Shown here piece by piece: positions 17,063 through 26,368 of a DNA stretch of 64,000 bases. The notes under the pieces are model-generated. The model was given only the letters and a program-made list of their open reading frames with translations, did no database searches and was not told the origin of the DNA. Position 1 is the first letter of the stretch. Each line of letters starts with the position of its first letter. Origin of the DNA: a virus. The stretch lies in the IMG/VR virus record IMGVR_UViG_3300006841_000093, positions 1 to 64,000 of that record. One strand, 5' to 3'. The position numbers and the translations under genes are program-made.

Positions 17063-18506
17063 AGTAATTGAGGTTACTAAGAAAGATGAAGTATTCCTCA
17101 AAATAAGCTGTGAAGCTGGAGTAGCACAAGAAATTTGTGATTATTTCACATTTACTGTACCGGGCCACACATTCATGCCAGCATATCGTATGAAAATTTG
17201 GGATGGTAAGATAAGATTATTCAATATTCACAATAGGTTACTGTATGGTGGATTACTTGAGTACGTGTTTATCTTTGCGGAGCCCCGAAATTATCGAGTG
17301 GCCCCGATAGGTTTTGATTGGAAACCTAGAAAAATAGCAAAAAATCAAGCTTTCCTTGATGACTTAAAGTTACCTTTTGAACCAAGAGATTATCAATTAG
17401 ATGGATTTCATCATGCCTTATCATACAAAAAAAGTTTATTAGTATCACCTACCGCAAGTGGAAAATCCCTAATCATCTATTTAATTGTACGAGCACTCAA
17501 TGTTAAAACATTAATAATCGTTCCTACCACTTCACTTGTTTCACAATTATATTCAGATTTTCAAGAGTATGGATGGGATTCCGCAAAGTATTGTCATCAA
17601 GTCTATGCCGGACAAGATAAGGTTTCCGATAAACTAGTGGTTATTTCAACGTGGCAATCTATTTACAAACTTAACAAAAAAACATTTGAACCATATAGGT
17701 TAGTGATTGGTGATGAGGCACATGGATTTAAATCTAAATCCCTTACAACTCTTATGACTAAATGTGTGAACGCTGAATATAGAATTGGAACTACAGGAAC
17801 ATTAGATGGAACACAAACACATAAATTAGTACTTGAAGGTTTATTTGGTAAGGTTTATAAAGTTACAACAACTAAAAAGTTGATGGATCGAAAAGAGTTA
17901 TCTTCTTTAAATGTGGAAATTATATTGTTAAAGTATCCTGATGTGATCTGTGAGCAATTTAAACAAATTAAGTATGCAGATGAGATAGAATTCTTGGTAG
18001 GTCATGAGAAAAGGAATAAATATATAAGAAACTTAGTATTGTCTTTGGAAGGTAATACTTTGTTACTCTTTAGATTAGTGAAAAAACATGGACGTATTTT
18101 ATACGATATGATCGAGGAGAAGACAGATGACAATAGGAAGACTTTTTTTGTATTTGGAGGAACAGAAACCGAGACTAGAGAACAGATACGAGCAATCGCA
18201 GAAACAGAACGAGATGCCATCATCGTGGCAAGTTATGGGGTATTCAGTACCGGCATCAACATTAGGAATTTGCATAACATTGTGTTCGCTTCTCCTTCTA
18301 AATCTCGCATACGAAATCTTCAATCGATAGGTCGAGGATTACGATTATCAGATACAACAGATAAAACTACCTTATACGATATAGCAGATGACTTGAGATG
18401 GAAGAATAGAAAAAATTATGCTTATCGCCATCATGAAGATAGATTAAAAATATATGATGAGGAAAAGTTTCCATACAAGATTCACAATATTACATTAAAG
18501 GTATAA
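17025..18506 (+). CDS. uvsW: UvsW DNA/RNA helicase
   Basis: 493 residues (T4 UvsW has 503). SF2 helicase that unwinds branched DNA and R-loops and shifts replication from origin- to recombination-dependent mode. N-terminal dsDNA-binding domain about 1-100, Walker A SPTASGKS (141-148), DEAH box at 230-233 (VIGDEAHGF), motif III GTTGT near 254, and motif VI QSIGRGLR near 440. Start ATG inside uvsY. Complete. Confidence 0.95.
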   Translation: MQSIGNDSQKVIEVIEVTKKDEVFLKISCEAGVAQEICDYFTFTVPGHTFMPAYRMKIWDGKIRLFNIHNRLLYGGLLEYVFIFAEPRNYRVAPIGFDWKPRKIAKNQAFLDDLKLPFEPRDYQLDGFHHALSYKKSLLVSPTASGKSLIIYLIVRALNVKTLIIVPTTSLVSQLYSDFQEYGWDSAKYCHQVYAGQDKVSDKLVVISTWQSIYKLNKKTFEPYRLVIGDEAHGFKSKSLTTLMTKCVNAEYRIGTTGTLDGTQTHKLVLEGLFGKVYKVTTTKKLMDRKELSSLNVEIILLKYPDVICEQFKQIKYADEIEFLVGHEKRNKYIRNLVLSLEGNTLLLFRLVKKHGRILYDMIEEKTDDNRKTFFVFGGTETETREQIRAIAETERDAIIVASYGVFSTGINIRNLHNIVFASPSKSRIRNLQSIGRGLRLSDTTDKTTLYDIADDLRWKNRKNYAYRHHEDRLKIYDEEKFPYKIHNITLKV

Positions 18507-18884
18507 ATGGAAAAATTGGATAAAGATAATCTAAAAGTAATTAGATTAGATAATGGTGAAATAATTTTCTCTAAAGTTGTAGTAAATGATAGAAGTAAGG
18601 ATAATGGTTATTTAGAACTTCATTGGCCGATGAAAGTGATGATGAAATTTAATGATGATAAAAGAGAATCACAAATGGCACTACTTAAATGGCTACCCTT
18701 TACAGATACTACATTTGTACCCCTAGCAGCAAGGTGTATTATGTCTGTTTCGGAATTGGGAGAAGATTATCAAGAATTTTATATAAATTCTGTAAAAGAA
18801 GATATGGGACATAATAAAGATCAAGAAATGAACAAAATGACAAAAATATTAGAAGATTTTGAACCTGAAGGATTAATGAACTAA
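18507..18884 (+). CDS. Hypothetical protein, possibly Sm-like beta barrel
   Basis: 125 residues. LKVIRLDNGEIIFSKVV...YLELHWPMKVMM resembles the Sm/LSm-type strand pattern found in small hypothetical proteins of marine T4-like phages. The C-terminus is helical and charged. It starts immediately after uvsW without a gap and precedes the gp55 promoter. No function can be assigned. Confidence 0.55.
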   Translation: MEKLDKDNLKVIRLDNGEIIFSKVVVNDRSKDNGYLELHWPMKVMMKFNDDKRESQMALLKWLPFTDTTFVPLAARCIMSVSELGEDYQEFYINSVKEDMGHNKDQEMNKMTKILEDFEPEGLMN

Positions 18885-18886
18885 AC

Positions 18887-18914
18887 TTGACATCTACCAA
18901 ATTTATGATATAAT
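18887..18914 (+). promoter_or_regulatory. Host-type promoter before gp55
   Basis: TTGACA at 18887-18892, 16-base spacer, TATAAT at 18909-18914, 34 bases before the gp55 start. It starts the 55-47-46 transcript. Confidence 0.85.
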
Positions 18915-18947
18915 AATAATACGACATTAATTGAAATAAAGAATATT

Positions 18948-19526
18948 ATGGCTAAACGAAAATCAAGTAAGAATAAACTACACTATGTGGACAATGCCAA
19001 ATTTTTAGAGGCAATGATTGAATATAAAGCAGAATATGATAATGCACGTAAAAAGAATAAAGAACTTCCTCAAATTTCAGAATATCTAGGTTCAGTATTT
19101 TTAAAGATTGCTCAAAGATTATCATTCAGACCAAACTTCATAAATTATGCATTTAAAAATGATATGATTTCTGATGGAATAGAAAACTGTTTACATTATA
19201 TCCACAATTTCAATCCAGAAAAATCCAACAATCCCTTTGCTTATTTTACTCAAATAATTTATTACGCCTTTATTCGAAGAATTCAAAAAGAGAAAAAACA
19301 GTTATACATAAAATATAAAAGTATGCAAAACTATGAAACAAATCCTAATTATATGGATATTGATCTTAGTGGTGAAGCAAATGAGCATGAAAACATTAAT
19401 GATTATAAAAATTCAGATTTCAAAGTAATAGTTGATGAATTTGTAGATACCTTTGAAAAGAGTAAGAAAAAGAAAGTTACTAAGAAACAAGATACAGCTT
19501 TAGAACTTTTTATGAGTGCAGCATGA
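18948..19526 (+). CDS. 55: Late transcription sigma factor (gp55)
   Basis: 192 residues (T4 gp55 has 185). It directs host RNA polymerase to TATAAATA late boxes. The segment LSFRPNFINYAFKNDMISDGIENCLHYIHNFNPEKSNNPFAYFTQIIYYAFIRRIQKEK (about 64-122) is the conserved sigma region 2 core. The C-terminus is Lys-rich and, in T4, contacts the clamp gp45. Its own gene is read from a host-type promoter, consistent with middle/early synthesis. Overlaps gp47 (ATGA). Confidence 0.95.
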   Translation: MAKRKSSKNKLHYVDNAKFLEAMIEYKAEYDNARKKNKELPQISEYLGSVFLKIAQRLSFRPNFINYAFKNDMISDGIENCLHYIHNFNPEKSNNPFAYFTQIIYYAFIRRIQKEKKQLYIKYKSMQNYETNPNYMDIDLSGEANEHENINDYKNSDFKVIVDEFVDTFEKSKKKKVTKKQDTALELFMSAA

Positions 19527-20596
19527 AAATAGCTTTAATCACAGATACCCATTGGGGAGCACGTGGAGATAGTCTCACCTTTCTAAATTATTTTAAAAAG
19601 TTTTATGATAATATTTTCTTTCCCTACCTTGAAGAACATAATATCAAAACATTAATTCATTTAGGTGATGTAGTTGATCGTAGAAAATTTATTAACTTCA
19701 AGATACTGAATGATCTACGAACAAATTTTGTTGAACGCCTATGGAAGATGGGAATTGATACACATATCATTATAGGTAATCACGATACTTTCCATAAAAA
19801 TACTAATGAATTAAATTCCATAGAAGAAATATTTACTACACATGAGGGTAAGGTAGAGCCGTGGATGTATTCTTCACCAAAAGAAGTTGATTTTGATGGA
19901 TTGGGTATACTTATGATGCCGTGGATAAATGAAGATAATTATGGTGAGTGTATGAAATCAATTCAGAATACACAATGTCAAATTCTTATGGGTCATCTTG
20001 AAGTAAAAGGATTTGAACAACATATTGGATCATGGAGTCATGAAGGTGTAGAAGCAAAACTCTTTGATAAGTTCGATATGGCTATGAGTGGACATTTTCA
20101 TCACAAGTCTGACAATGGAACAGTTTATTATCTTGGAAATCCTTATGAGATAACATGGAGTGATTATAAGGACGCCAGGGGTTTCCATATCTTTGATACA
20201 GAGACAAGAGAGTTAGAATTCATACAAAACCCCTATAGAATGTTCAGAAAATTTTATTATGATGACAGCGAAGAAACCTTTGAATCATTAACTGAAAAAG
20301 ATTATAGTGAATATGAAAATACACATGTAAAAGTAGTAGTTCAAAAGAAAACAAATCCCTTTTGGTTTGATACTGTATTAGATAAGTTGTATACAGAAAA
20401 TGTAGCTAATTTAGTAGTGGTTGAAGATTTTTCAGATTTGGAGTTTATGGAAGATGATGAATTAATAGATGAAGCACAAGACACCCTAACAATTTTAAGT
20501 AAATATGTAGACTCATTAAACATAGAAAATAAAACTGAATTAAATATGTTGATGAGAAATTTATATAATGAAGCCTTAACTGTGGAGTCAATATGA
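19523..20596 (+). CDS. 47: Recombination exonuclease subunit gp47 (SbcD/Mre11-like)
   Basis: 357 residues (T4 gp47 has 339). Metallophosphoesterase nuclease of the gp46-gp47 complex that resects DNA ends. Motifs: DTHWGARG (8-15), HLGDVVDRR (about 47-55), IIGNHDTFHKN (about 83-93), MGHLEVKG (about 156) and SGHFHHKSD (about 189), supplying the two-metal ligands. Overlaps gp55 and the next gene by four bases each. Complete. Confidence 0.95.
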   Translation: MKIALITDTHWGARGDSLTFLNYFKKFYDNIFFPYLEEHNIKTLIHLGDVVDRRKFINFKILNDLRTNFVERLWKMGIDTHIIIGNHDTFHKNTNELNSIEEIFTTHEGKVEPWMYSSPKEVDFDGLGILMMPWINEDNYGECMKSIQNTQCQILMGHLEVKGFEQHIGSWSHEGVEAKLFDKFDMAMSGHFHHKSDNGTVYYLGNPYEITWSDYKDARGFHIFDTETRELEFIQNPYRMFRKFYYDDSEETFESLTEKDYSEYENTHVKVVVQKKTNPFWFDTVLDKLYTENVANLVVVEDFSDLEFMEDDELIDEAQDTLTILSKYVDSLNIENKTELNMLMRNLYNEALTVESI

Positions 20597-21027
20597 TGGA
20601 AACCTATGCAGAAAGACTTGAAAGAGAAAAAAAGGAGAAAATGACTAATTATAATTTTGATGAAATGAAAAGACAAGAAAAGGCCAAAGTAGAACGTAAT
20701 TTGGGTTCTGCAGACTATGATGGTTGTTTAGGTCAAACTGATATACCGGCTGTTGCTCCTGAATGGGATGCAAGAAGGAGTGAAGAAGAACTACAAAAAA
20801 GAAAAGAATTCGCTCAAGACTTAATCGAGAGTGAACAACTACCAAAAGGATCTACAAATGTAGAACTAGAAATATCAAATAGTGATCTCCTACATCTAGC
20901 CAAAGCGGCACATGATAGAGATATAACCTTAAATCAATTATGTATTGATGTTCTTAAAAGTGCTTTTGATGATCTTGATTATCGATTTGAACATTCCTCA
21001 AAACCTGTCGTACTCAAAGAATACTAA
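20593..21027 (+). CDS. Hypothetical protein with possible ribbon-helix-helix C-terminus
   Basis: Up to 144 residues. The start is ambiguous: the ATG at 20593 overlaps the gp47 stop, while another at 20641 has AAAGGAG only 3 bases away. The charged N-terminal half is probably disordered or helical. The C-terminal part VELEISNSDLLHLAKAAHDRDITLNQLCIDVLKSAF (about 93-128) has the strand-helix-helix spacing of Arc/HicB-type DNA-binding domains. A small gene between 47 and 46 is common in T4-like phages. Confidence 0.6.
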   Translation: MMETYAERLEREKKEKMTNYNFDEMKRQEKAKVERNLGSADYDGCLGQTDIPAVAPEWDARRSEEELQKRKEFAQDLIESEQLPKGSTNVELEISNSDLLHLAKAAHDRDITLNQLCIDVLKSAFDDLDYRFEHSSKPVVLKEY

Positions 21028-21030
21028 ACC

Positions 21031-22698
21031 TTGATATATTTTAAAAATATTAGGTGGAAGAATTTACTGAGTACCGGCAATCAATTTACAGAAATAGAAT
21101 TAAATAAAACTTCCACTACACTAATTGTCGGAGAAAACGGATCAGGCAAATCTACTGTTTTAGATGCGTTGTGCTTTGGTCTATTCAGTAAACCATTTAG
21201 AAGAATTAATAGACCCCAATTAATCAACTCTATTAATGATGGTGGACTGTTAGTAGAGATTGAGTTTGAAGTTGGTAGTAAATCCTACATGGTTCGTAGG
21301 GGAATCAAGAAAAACATCTTTGAAATTTTTGTTGATGGTCAAAGATTAAATCAAGATGCCAAGACTCAAGATCAACAAGAATACCTTGAAAAGACAATAC
21401 TCAAACTGAACTACAAATCATTTACACAAATTGTTTTATTGGGAGCAAATCATTATATCCCATTTATGCAATTAAAGACACAAGATCGTAAAGGTATTGT
21501 TGAAGATTTACTTGATATTCAAATTTTCTCTGTAATGAATCACTTATTGAGATATAAAATATCAGAAAATAAAGAAGAACATCAAAATGTTGAAGTCAAT
21601 AGAAAATTATCTGTAGGAAATATTGATACTACTGAAGGTGTAATTAATGATTTAAAAAAGACCAAGAAAAATCAAATTCAACAAAATGAACGTGATATTA
21701 GTAACAATGAAAAAGAAATTGAGTCATTAAATACAAAAATACAAGAATTGATAGATTCAATATCAAATGATAAAACGGCTCAAACTCTTAAGGAGTTAGA
21801 AGGATATCAAGATGGTATTGAACGAAAGATGTTAGCAGCCGAAAAGGAAATCGAATTTTATGAACAAAACGATACGTGTTCTACTTGTAGTCAAGAACTA
21901 AATGAAGAACACAAAAAGAAGATGATTTCCGCACATCATGGAATAATGCATACGAGTAAAGGTGGATTATGGGAACTTGGTAACAAAATTAAAGATTTAA
22001 AAAAACGATTAGAAGAAGTAACAAATACTCAAACAGCTATAACTACACATCAAAATCAAGTTCAAGCAATTGGTGGTTATATTACAAAGCTAAAAGATCA
22101 AATTAAAGAAATAGAAGAAAGAGAAGATGATCTTGATGAAAAGGTAAAAAAGTTAAAAGAATTGAAAGAAGAATTTAAATCATGTATAGAACAGTTAGAA
22201 AAATTATCAGAACAGAAACAGTTGTATGAAACTGCAACTATTTTATTAAAAGATACTGGTATCAAAACACGTATCATTAAACAATATCTTCCTATAATGA
22301 ATACGTTAATTAATAAATATCTGGCCTCAATGGATTTCTTTGTGTCTTTTAATTTAGATGAAAAATTTGAAGAAAGCATTAAGTCAAGACATAGAGATGA
22401 ATTCACTTATGATTCATTTAGTGAAGGTGAAAAGATGAGAATAGACTTGGCACTTCTTTTCACTTGGCGAACTATTGCTAAGATGAAGAATAGTGTAAAT
22501 ACAAATTTACTGATTTTAGATGAAGTATTTGATTCCTCTTTAGATGCAAATGGTACAGATGAATTTTTAAAGATACTTAATCATTTAACAGGAAAACAAA
22601 ATGTTTTTATTATTAGTCATAAGGGAGATGTACTCTTTGACAAATTTAAAGATGTTATTAGATTTGAGAAATTTAAAAACTTTTCGAGGATAGTATGA
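21031..22698 (+). CDS. 46: Recombination endonuclease subunit gp46 (SbcC/Rad50-like)
   Basis: 555 residues (T4 gp46 has 560). ATPase partner of gp47 in end resection. The start is TTG at 21031: homology to gp46 begins right there (IYFKNIRWKNLLSTGNQ) and no ATG fits. Walker A VGENGSGKST (about 33-42), Q-loop region, long coiled coil about 180-400 with a zinc hook Cys283-x2-Cys286, signature FSEGEKMRIDLALLF and Walker B LLILDEVFDSSLD. Overlaps the deformylase gene by four bases. Confidence 0.95.
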   Translation: MIYFKNIRWKNLLSTGNQFTEIELNKTSTTLIVGENGSGKSTVLDALCFGLFSKPFRRINRPQLINSINDGGLLVEIEFEVGSKSYMVRRGIKKNIFEIFVDGQRLNQDAKTQDQQEYLEKTILKLNYKSFTQIVLLGANHYIPFMQLKTQDRKGIVEDLLDIQIFSVMNHLLRYKISENKEEHQNVEVNRKLSVGNIDTTEGVINDLKKTKKNQIQQNERDISNNEKEIESLNTKIQELIDSISNDKTAQTLKELEGYQDGIERKMLAAEKEIEFYEQNDTCSTCSQELNEEHKKKMISAHHGIMHTSKGGLWELGNKIKDLKKRLEEVTNTQTAITTHQNQVQAIGGYITKLKDQIKEIEEREDDLDEKVKKLKELKEEFKSCIEQLEKLSEQKQLYETATILLKDTGIKTRIIKQYLPIMNTLINKYLASMDFFVSFNLDEKFEESIKSRHRDEFTYDSFSEGEKMRIDLALLFTWRTIAKMKNSVNTNLLILDEVFDSSLDANGTDEFLKILNHLTGKQNVFIISHKGDVLFDKFKDVIRFEKFKNFSRIV

Positions 22699-23204
22699 GA
22701 GAATTAGTATTAGAAGATGATCCTATTTTAAGGAAACGAGCAGTTCCTTTTGATTTTGATAATCCACAAGAAGACCCAGAAAAATTAACAGAAGAATTGT
22801 TAGATGCAATGCAAAAGTATGAAGGAATCGGTTTATCTGCTTGTCAAATAGGAGTTGACTTAAAAGTATTTGTGATGAGATATAATGGTGGTGCACTAGC
22901 AATGTTTAATCCAAGAATAGTTGAATATTCTCCACAAACCACATATATTAGCGAGGGATGTTTATCTTTTCCGGGATTATTTTTTCCAGTAGAGAGGGCG
23001 TATGGAGTTTCTACAGAATATTATCGAAAAGACGGAATTAAGATGAGTGGTACATTTGTTGATATAACAGCAAAATGTTTTCAACATGAGTATGATCACA
23101 TGTTAGGTAAATTATATACAGATGGAGTCAGCAATTTAAAATTAAAGAATGCCAGAAAAAAACAAGCACTCTGGAAAAGGAAAAATGGAAGAGTTCAAAG
23201 TTAA
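22695..23204 (+). CDS. def: Peptide deformylase
   Basis: 169 residues. Removes the formyl group from nascent proteins. All three motifs are present: GIGLSACQ (44-51), EGCLS (87-91) with metal ligand Cys89, and HEYDH (131-135) with metal-binding His131/His135 and catalytic Glu132. Phage deformylases are known from marine T4-like phages, where they favour turnover of specific host proteins. It lies at the end of the gp55-47-46 transcript. Confidence 0.95.
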   Translation: MRELVLEDDPILRKRAVPFDFDNPQEDPEKLTEELLDAMQKYEGIGLSACQIGVDLKVFVMRYNGGALAMFNPRIVEYSPQTTYISEGCLSFPGLFFPVERAYGVSTEYYRKDGIKMSGTFVDITAKCFQHEYDHMLGKLYTDGVSNLKLKNARKKQALWKRKNGRVQS

Positions 23205-23322
23205 AAAAGATAAGAAAATCAGTAGGAAGAAAAGACGCCAAAATAATGATTATAAAAATTGGTCTGTAGATGATGTAGAAGACTTAGAAGAGGAGGAAGA
23301 AAAAGAGATAAATATTAGATAG
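23185..23322 (+). CDS. Small charged hypothetical protein
   Basis: 45 residues from ATG 23185, overlapping the deformylase 3' end; GGAAAAGG lies upstream. The N-terminal half is strongly basic (KKDKK, RKKRR), the C-terminal half strongly acidic (DDVEDLEEEEE). No known domain. It fills the gap before the channel operon. Real coding is likely from spacing and ribosome site but unproven. Confidence 0.5.
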   Translation: MEEFKVKKDKKISRKKRRQNNDYKNWSVDDVEDLEEEEEKEINIR

Positions 23323-23344
23323 AAAGAACTTTTAAGGAGAATAA

Positions 23345-23830
23345 ATGAAAATAGGAACAAAACTTTTAAAATGGTGGTTAATATTTTGCTTGATACTTAT
23401 AGGGTTTGGCACATCATATCATTTTAACTTGCATTCACTTTTATATTATGCAGATGTTACTAAACTTAGTTTTCTGATTATTATCATTTTCGTATTTACC
23501 TCAGTTTGGATTGGAAGAAAAACTTACGATTTAGAAACTAATTCTGACATTGATAATAAAATCGATGTTGGATGGTTTATTGCTGAAACTTGTCTTGCAT
23601 TAGGAATGGTTGGAACAGTAACCGGCTTTTTGTATATGTTAGGAACAGCATTCGAAAATATAGATGTTTCCAATACACAAACGTTACAAGACGCCCTTGC
23701 CTCAATGGCGAAGGGAATGTCTACCGCACTATATACAACCTTAACGGGTTTAATTGCTTCAATAGTCATTAAAGTACAATTAGTGAATTATGAAGTGGGC
23801 GAAGAAACTAATGAGTTACTTCAAGGATAG
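23345..23830 (+). CDS. MotA/TolQ/ExbB-type proton channel protein
   Basis: 161 residues, inner-membrane. Four hydrophobic segments at about 8-27, 40-57, 80-104 and 120-145. The last two, CLALGMVGTVTGFLYMLGTAF and ASMAKGMSTALYTTLTGLIASI, carry the Gly/Thr-rich pattern of the MotA/TolQ/ExbB family, whose members form a pentameric channel around a MotB/TolR/ExbD dimer and turn proton flow into mechanical work. It lacks the large cytoplasmic part of MotA and is short. AAGGAGA precedes ATG. The next gene supplies the partner. Confidence 0.82.
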   Translation: MKIGTKLLKWWLIFCLILIGFGTSYHFNLHSLLYYADVTKLSFLIIIIFVFTSVWIGRKTYDLETNSDIDNKIDVGWFIAETCLALGMVGTVTGFLYMLGTAFENIDVSNTQTLQDALASMAKGMSTALYTTLTGLIASIVIKVQLVNYEVGEETNELLQG

Positions 23831-23833
23831 CCC

Positions 23834-24646
23834 ATGTTCGATAAAAATAGATATAAGTCAACTATCGGGTTTACCGATATGTTGTTTAACGTATTGGTCG
23901 GTTTTGCCTTTCTTTTTATTGTGGCATTTTTACTTATAAAGCCCGAATCTAAAAAAGAAGATTTTGAAAGAAAAGCAGAATTTGTTATTGTTATGGAATG
24001 GGATCATGATCAACCTGATGATATTGATCTTTATGTACAAGATCCAACAGAAAATAAAGTACACTTTAGATTACCCATAATTAATTTTATGTATTTAGAT
24101 AAAGATGATTTGGGCTTTGCAAATGATGTTGTAACAAATGTCGATGGTACAGTACAAAAAGTAAATATCAATAGGGAAGTAGTTACTATTCGTGGAATCA
24201 TTCCTGGCGAATATATTGTTAATGCACATTATTATTCTTCAAGAGAGTGGACACGCATGGGACAATTAGCTACGAATGTTGGAGTTGTTCCAGAAGTCTC
24301 AAGTGAGAAAGTTTATAATAAAAAAGAACCATTAACTGTAAAAATAGAACTACATAGAGTTGATCCTTATAAAATTATGTGGGTAGGTGAAAAGAAATTT
24401 TTTCGCAAAGGCCAAGAAGAAACTTTTGTGAGATTTAAAATAGATAAAGAGGGAGAACAAATTGGAGCTTTTTCTTATGAAGAAAAAAAGTTTGTGACTC
24501 CATTTGATAATAGAGTAGGAATGGTCGCCCCTGCTCATGAACCAACAGGTTCACCATATATAAATTCGGGTACAGAAGAATCTCATTATTCTGAACGAGA
24601 TACAGGTACGGTTTCTGAAGAGTATGATGGGGTGGGGGGATTTTAG
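23834..24646 (+). CDS. ExbD/MotB-like stator with YfaP-like periplasmic domain
   Basis: 270 residues. Short cytoplasmic N-terminus, then one TM helix FTDMLFNVLVGFAFLFIVAFLLI (about 13-35) with a membrane Asp15 where ExbD/TolR/MotB have their proton-carrying Asp. The periplasmic part begins with MEWDHDQPDDIDLYVQDP (about 55-72) and REVVTIRGIIPGEYIVNAHYYS (about 115-136), the pattern of YfaP/DUF2135 domains. The C-terminal 60 residues are Gly/Ser/Glu-rich and probably disordered. No peptidoglycan-binding OmpA domain is seen, unlike MotB. It follows the channel gene by three bases. Confidence 0.75.
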   Translation: MFDKNRYKSTIGFTDMLFNVLVGFAFLFIVAFLLIKPESKKEDFERKAEFVIVMEWDHDQPDDIDLYVQDPTENKVHFRLPIINFMYLDKDDLGFANDVVTNVDGTVQKVNINREVVTIRGIIPGEYIVNAHYYSSREWTRMGQLATNVGVVPEVSSEKVYNKKEPLTVKIELHRVDPYKIMWVGEKKFFRKGQEETFVRFKIDKEGEQIGAFSYEEKKFVTPFDNRVGMVAPAHEPTGSPYINSGTEESHYSERDTGTVSEEYDGVGGF

Positions 24647-24648
24647 AT

Positions 24649-25140
24649 ATGATAGGAATTTTAGTTTTTGGATTAGTAGTTCTTTCTACTGTTTGTCTTT
24701 GGTTATTAATCGAACAAAGAAAGAGTTGGAAATTTTTGATTTGGTTTATCCCTATTCTTTTAGTATTAAGCGCTTCAACTTATGTTACTTATACTTCAAT
24801 ATTAGGTTTTCCAAAAGTTGGAATACCACAAAAAGGAATGTATTTAAAACACTTTGTGGATGAACCAAGATGGATTTATCTATGGGTTTTGGGTAAAGAT
24901 AAAATACCAATGTCATATCAAATAGTTTATTCTAAAGAAACACATAATTCATTAGAGGGAGTTAAAGGTAAATCAGAAGAAGGTGCTTTTATGGTTTTAG
25001 GAGAAGATTCTGATTTAGAAGTAGATGAAGGAGATGGTAAAGAGCAAAACACTCGGCGAGGTTTTACAATAGGTGGTGATATAGGATTTTATGAATGGGA
25101 TTTTGAAACAAGTCTTACACCAAAAGACACACAACAATAA
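24649..25140 (+). CDS. Two-TM membrane protein of the channel module
   Basis: 163 residues. TM helices at about 3-21 and 28-48, then a soluble domain (about 60-163) that would face the periplasm. It contains PRWIYLWVLGKDKIPMSYQIVYS (about 73-95). No known family. Two bases separate it from the ExbD-like gene, so it is part of the same operon and may be a further component of the complex. Confidence 0.65.
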   Translation: MIGILVFGLVVLSTVCLWLLIEQRKSWKFLIWFIPILLVLSASTYVTYTSILGFPKVGIPQKGMYLKHFVDEPRWIYLWVLGKDKIPMSYQIVYSKETHNSLEGVKGKSEEGAFMVLGEDSDLEVDEGDGKEQNTRRGFTIGGDIGFYEWDFETSLTPKDTQQ

Positions 25141-25151
25141 TAAAGGAACAA

Positions 25152-25385
25152 ATGCAAAAAAAGCTATTATTAGTTTTTATAATGGCGACATGGATGGTTG
25201 TTGGTTGTACAACAAATTTTACAAATACAGATAAAGATGGTTGTTATGGATTTTGGGAAGATAATCGATGGGGATTGAAAAGAGGTACTATAGCAGGCAA
25301 AAATACTAACTATAAGAAACCTTATCGACAATGTGTAGATGAAGATAATCATATATTAAATAAAGAAAAAAGACCTTATGGTTAA
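25152..25385 (+). CDS. Small lipoprotein
   Basis: 77 residues. Signal with a lipobox VVGC, lipid attachment at Cys19, no Asp at +2, so outer-membrane sorting is possible. The mature part is small and polar with two more Cys (GCYGFWEDN; RQCVDEDN) that may pair. TAAAGGA is 7 bases before ATG. It lies between the channel genes and the SbmA-like transporter and may link the complex to the outer membrane. Function unknown. Confidence 0.7.
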   Translation: MQKKLLLVFIMATWMVVGCTTNFTNTDKDGCYGFWEDNRWGLKRGTIAGKNTNYKKPYRQCVDEDNHILNKEKRPYG

Positions 25386-25398
25386 ATAGGAGATTATT

Positions 25399-26367
25399 AT
25401 GTTTAGATTCTTTTTGAATAAAAAATGGTGGTTGTGGTCTTGGCTTGGTTCAATAATTATTTTGGGATCACTTTGGGTTCAAGTAAAAATTGATGTAAAA
25501 ATAAATGAATGGTTTGGTGTTTTTTATGACATGATACAAAAAGCACTTGCTACACCAAATGCAGTTACAATAGAAGAATATTTTGCGAGTTTATTTTCTT
25601 TTATTACACTAGCAGGAATATATGTTGGACTTTATGTTGTAATAAGTTATTTTACAGCCCATTATTTGTTTAGATGGCGTACAGCAATGGTTGAGTGGTA
25701 TCATAGTGTATATGAGAAAGCCAGAACAATAGAAGGAGCATCACAAAGGGTTCAAGAAGATACAATTAAATTTACCCGTATAATGGAAAGTTTAGGAACA
25801 TCTTTAATTGAATCAGTTATGGTTTTGGTTCAGTTTATTCCTATACTATTTGGATTGTCAATAGGTATTCCAATATTCTTTTTTGGTGAATGGGAATATG
25901 GATTGATTACAGGTGCATTACTTTGGACATTAGGTGGTACTGCTTTTTTAATTGGATTAGGGTGGATATTACGTCTAGTTGGTATAGAATATGATATACA
26001 AGCAAAGGAAGCGGCATATAGAAAAATACTTGTCATTGCCGAAGATGATGGAACAGTTAGACCAAAGAAAATTGAGGAGTTTTTTGAAGATGTTCGTAAG
26101 ATTCATTTTTTAAGTTACTTACGTTATCTATATTTTAATATTGGTCGAATGGCATACTTACAAGCAAATGTATTATCAGCTTATGTATTCCTAGCACCAG
26201 CAATAGTTGCAGGAGTGATGACTCTAGGTGTAATGCAACAAATAATAAGGGCATTTGGTCGAGTAGAAGGATCAATGCAATATCTATTAAAGGCGTGGCC
26301 TACCATTATTGAATTAATGAGTGTCTATAGGCGTTTACGTGAATTTGAAACTAAATTGAAAGGATAA
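25399..26367 (+). CDS. SbmA/BacA family peptide transporter
   Basis: 322 residues. SbmA/BacA proteins are inner-membrane, proton-driven importers of peptides (microcins, antimicrobial and NCR peptides) without an ATPase domain. This one has about seven TM segments and family features: WVQVKIDVKINEWFGVFYDMIQ near 26-47, FRWRTAMVEWY (about 91-101), RVQEDTIKFTRIMESLG (about 117-133), and LRYLYFNIGRMAYLQANVLSAYVFLAP near 240-266. Slightly shorter than E. coli SbmA (406). AGGAG lies upstream. No ABC ATPase is nearby. Confidence 0.85.
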   Translation: MFRFFLNKKWWLWSWLGSIIILGSLWVQVKIDVKINEWFGVFYDMIQKALATPNAVTIEEYFASLFSFITLAGIYVGLYVVISYFTAHYLFRWRTAMVEWYHSVYEKARTIEGASQRVQEDTIKFTRIMESLGTSLIESVMVLVQFIPILFGLSIGIPIFFFGEWEYGLITGALLWTLGGTAFLIGLGWILRLVGIEYDIQAKEAAYRKILVIAEDDGTVRPKKIEEFFEDVRKIHFLSYLRYLYFNIGRMAYLQANVLSAYVFLAPAIVAGVMTLGVMQQIIRAFGRVEGSMQYLLKAWPTIIELMSVYRRLREFETKLKG

Positions 26368-26368
26368 C

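Noticed and set aside
25399-26367. ABC exporter interpretation of the SbmA-like gene
   Set aside because: No ATPase domain in it or nearby; sequence pattern is of the proton-driven SbmA/BacA family.
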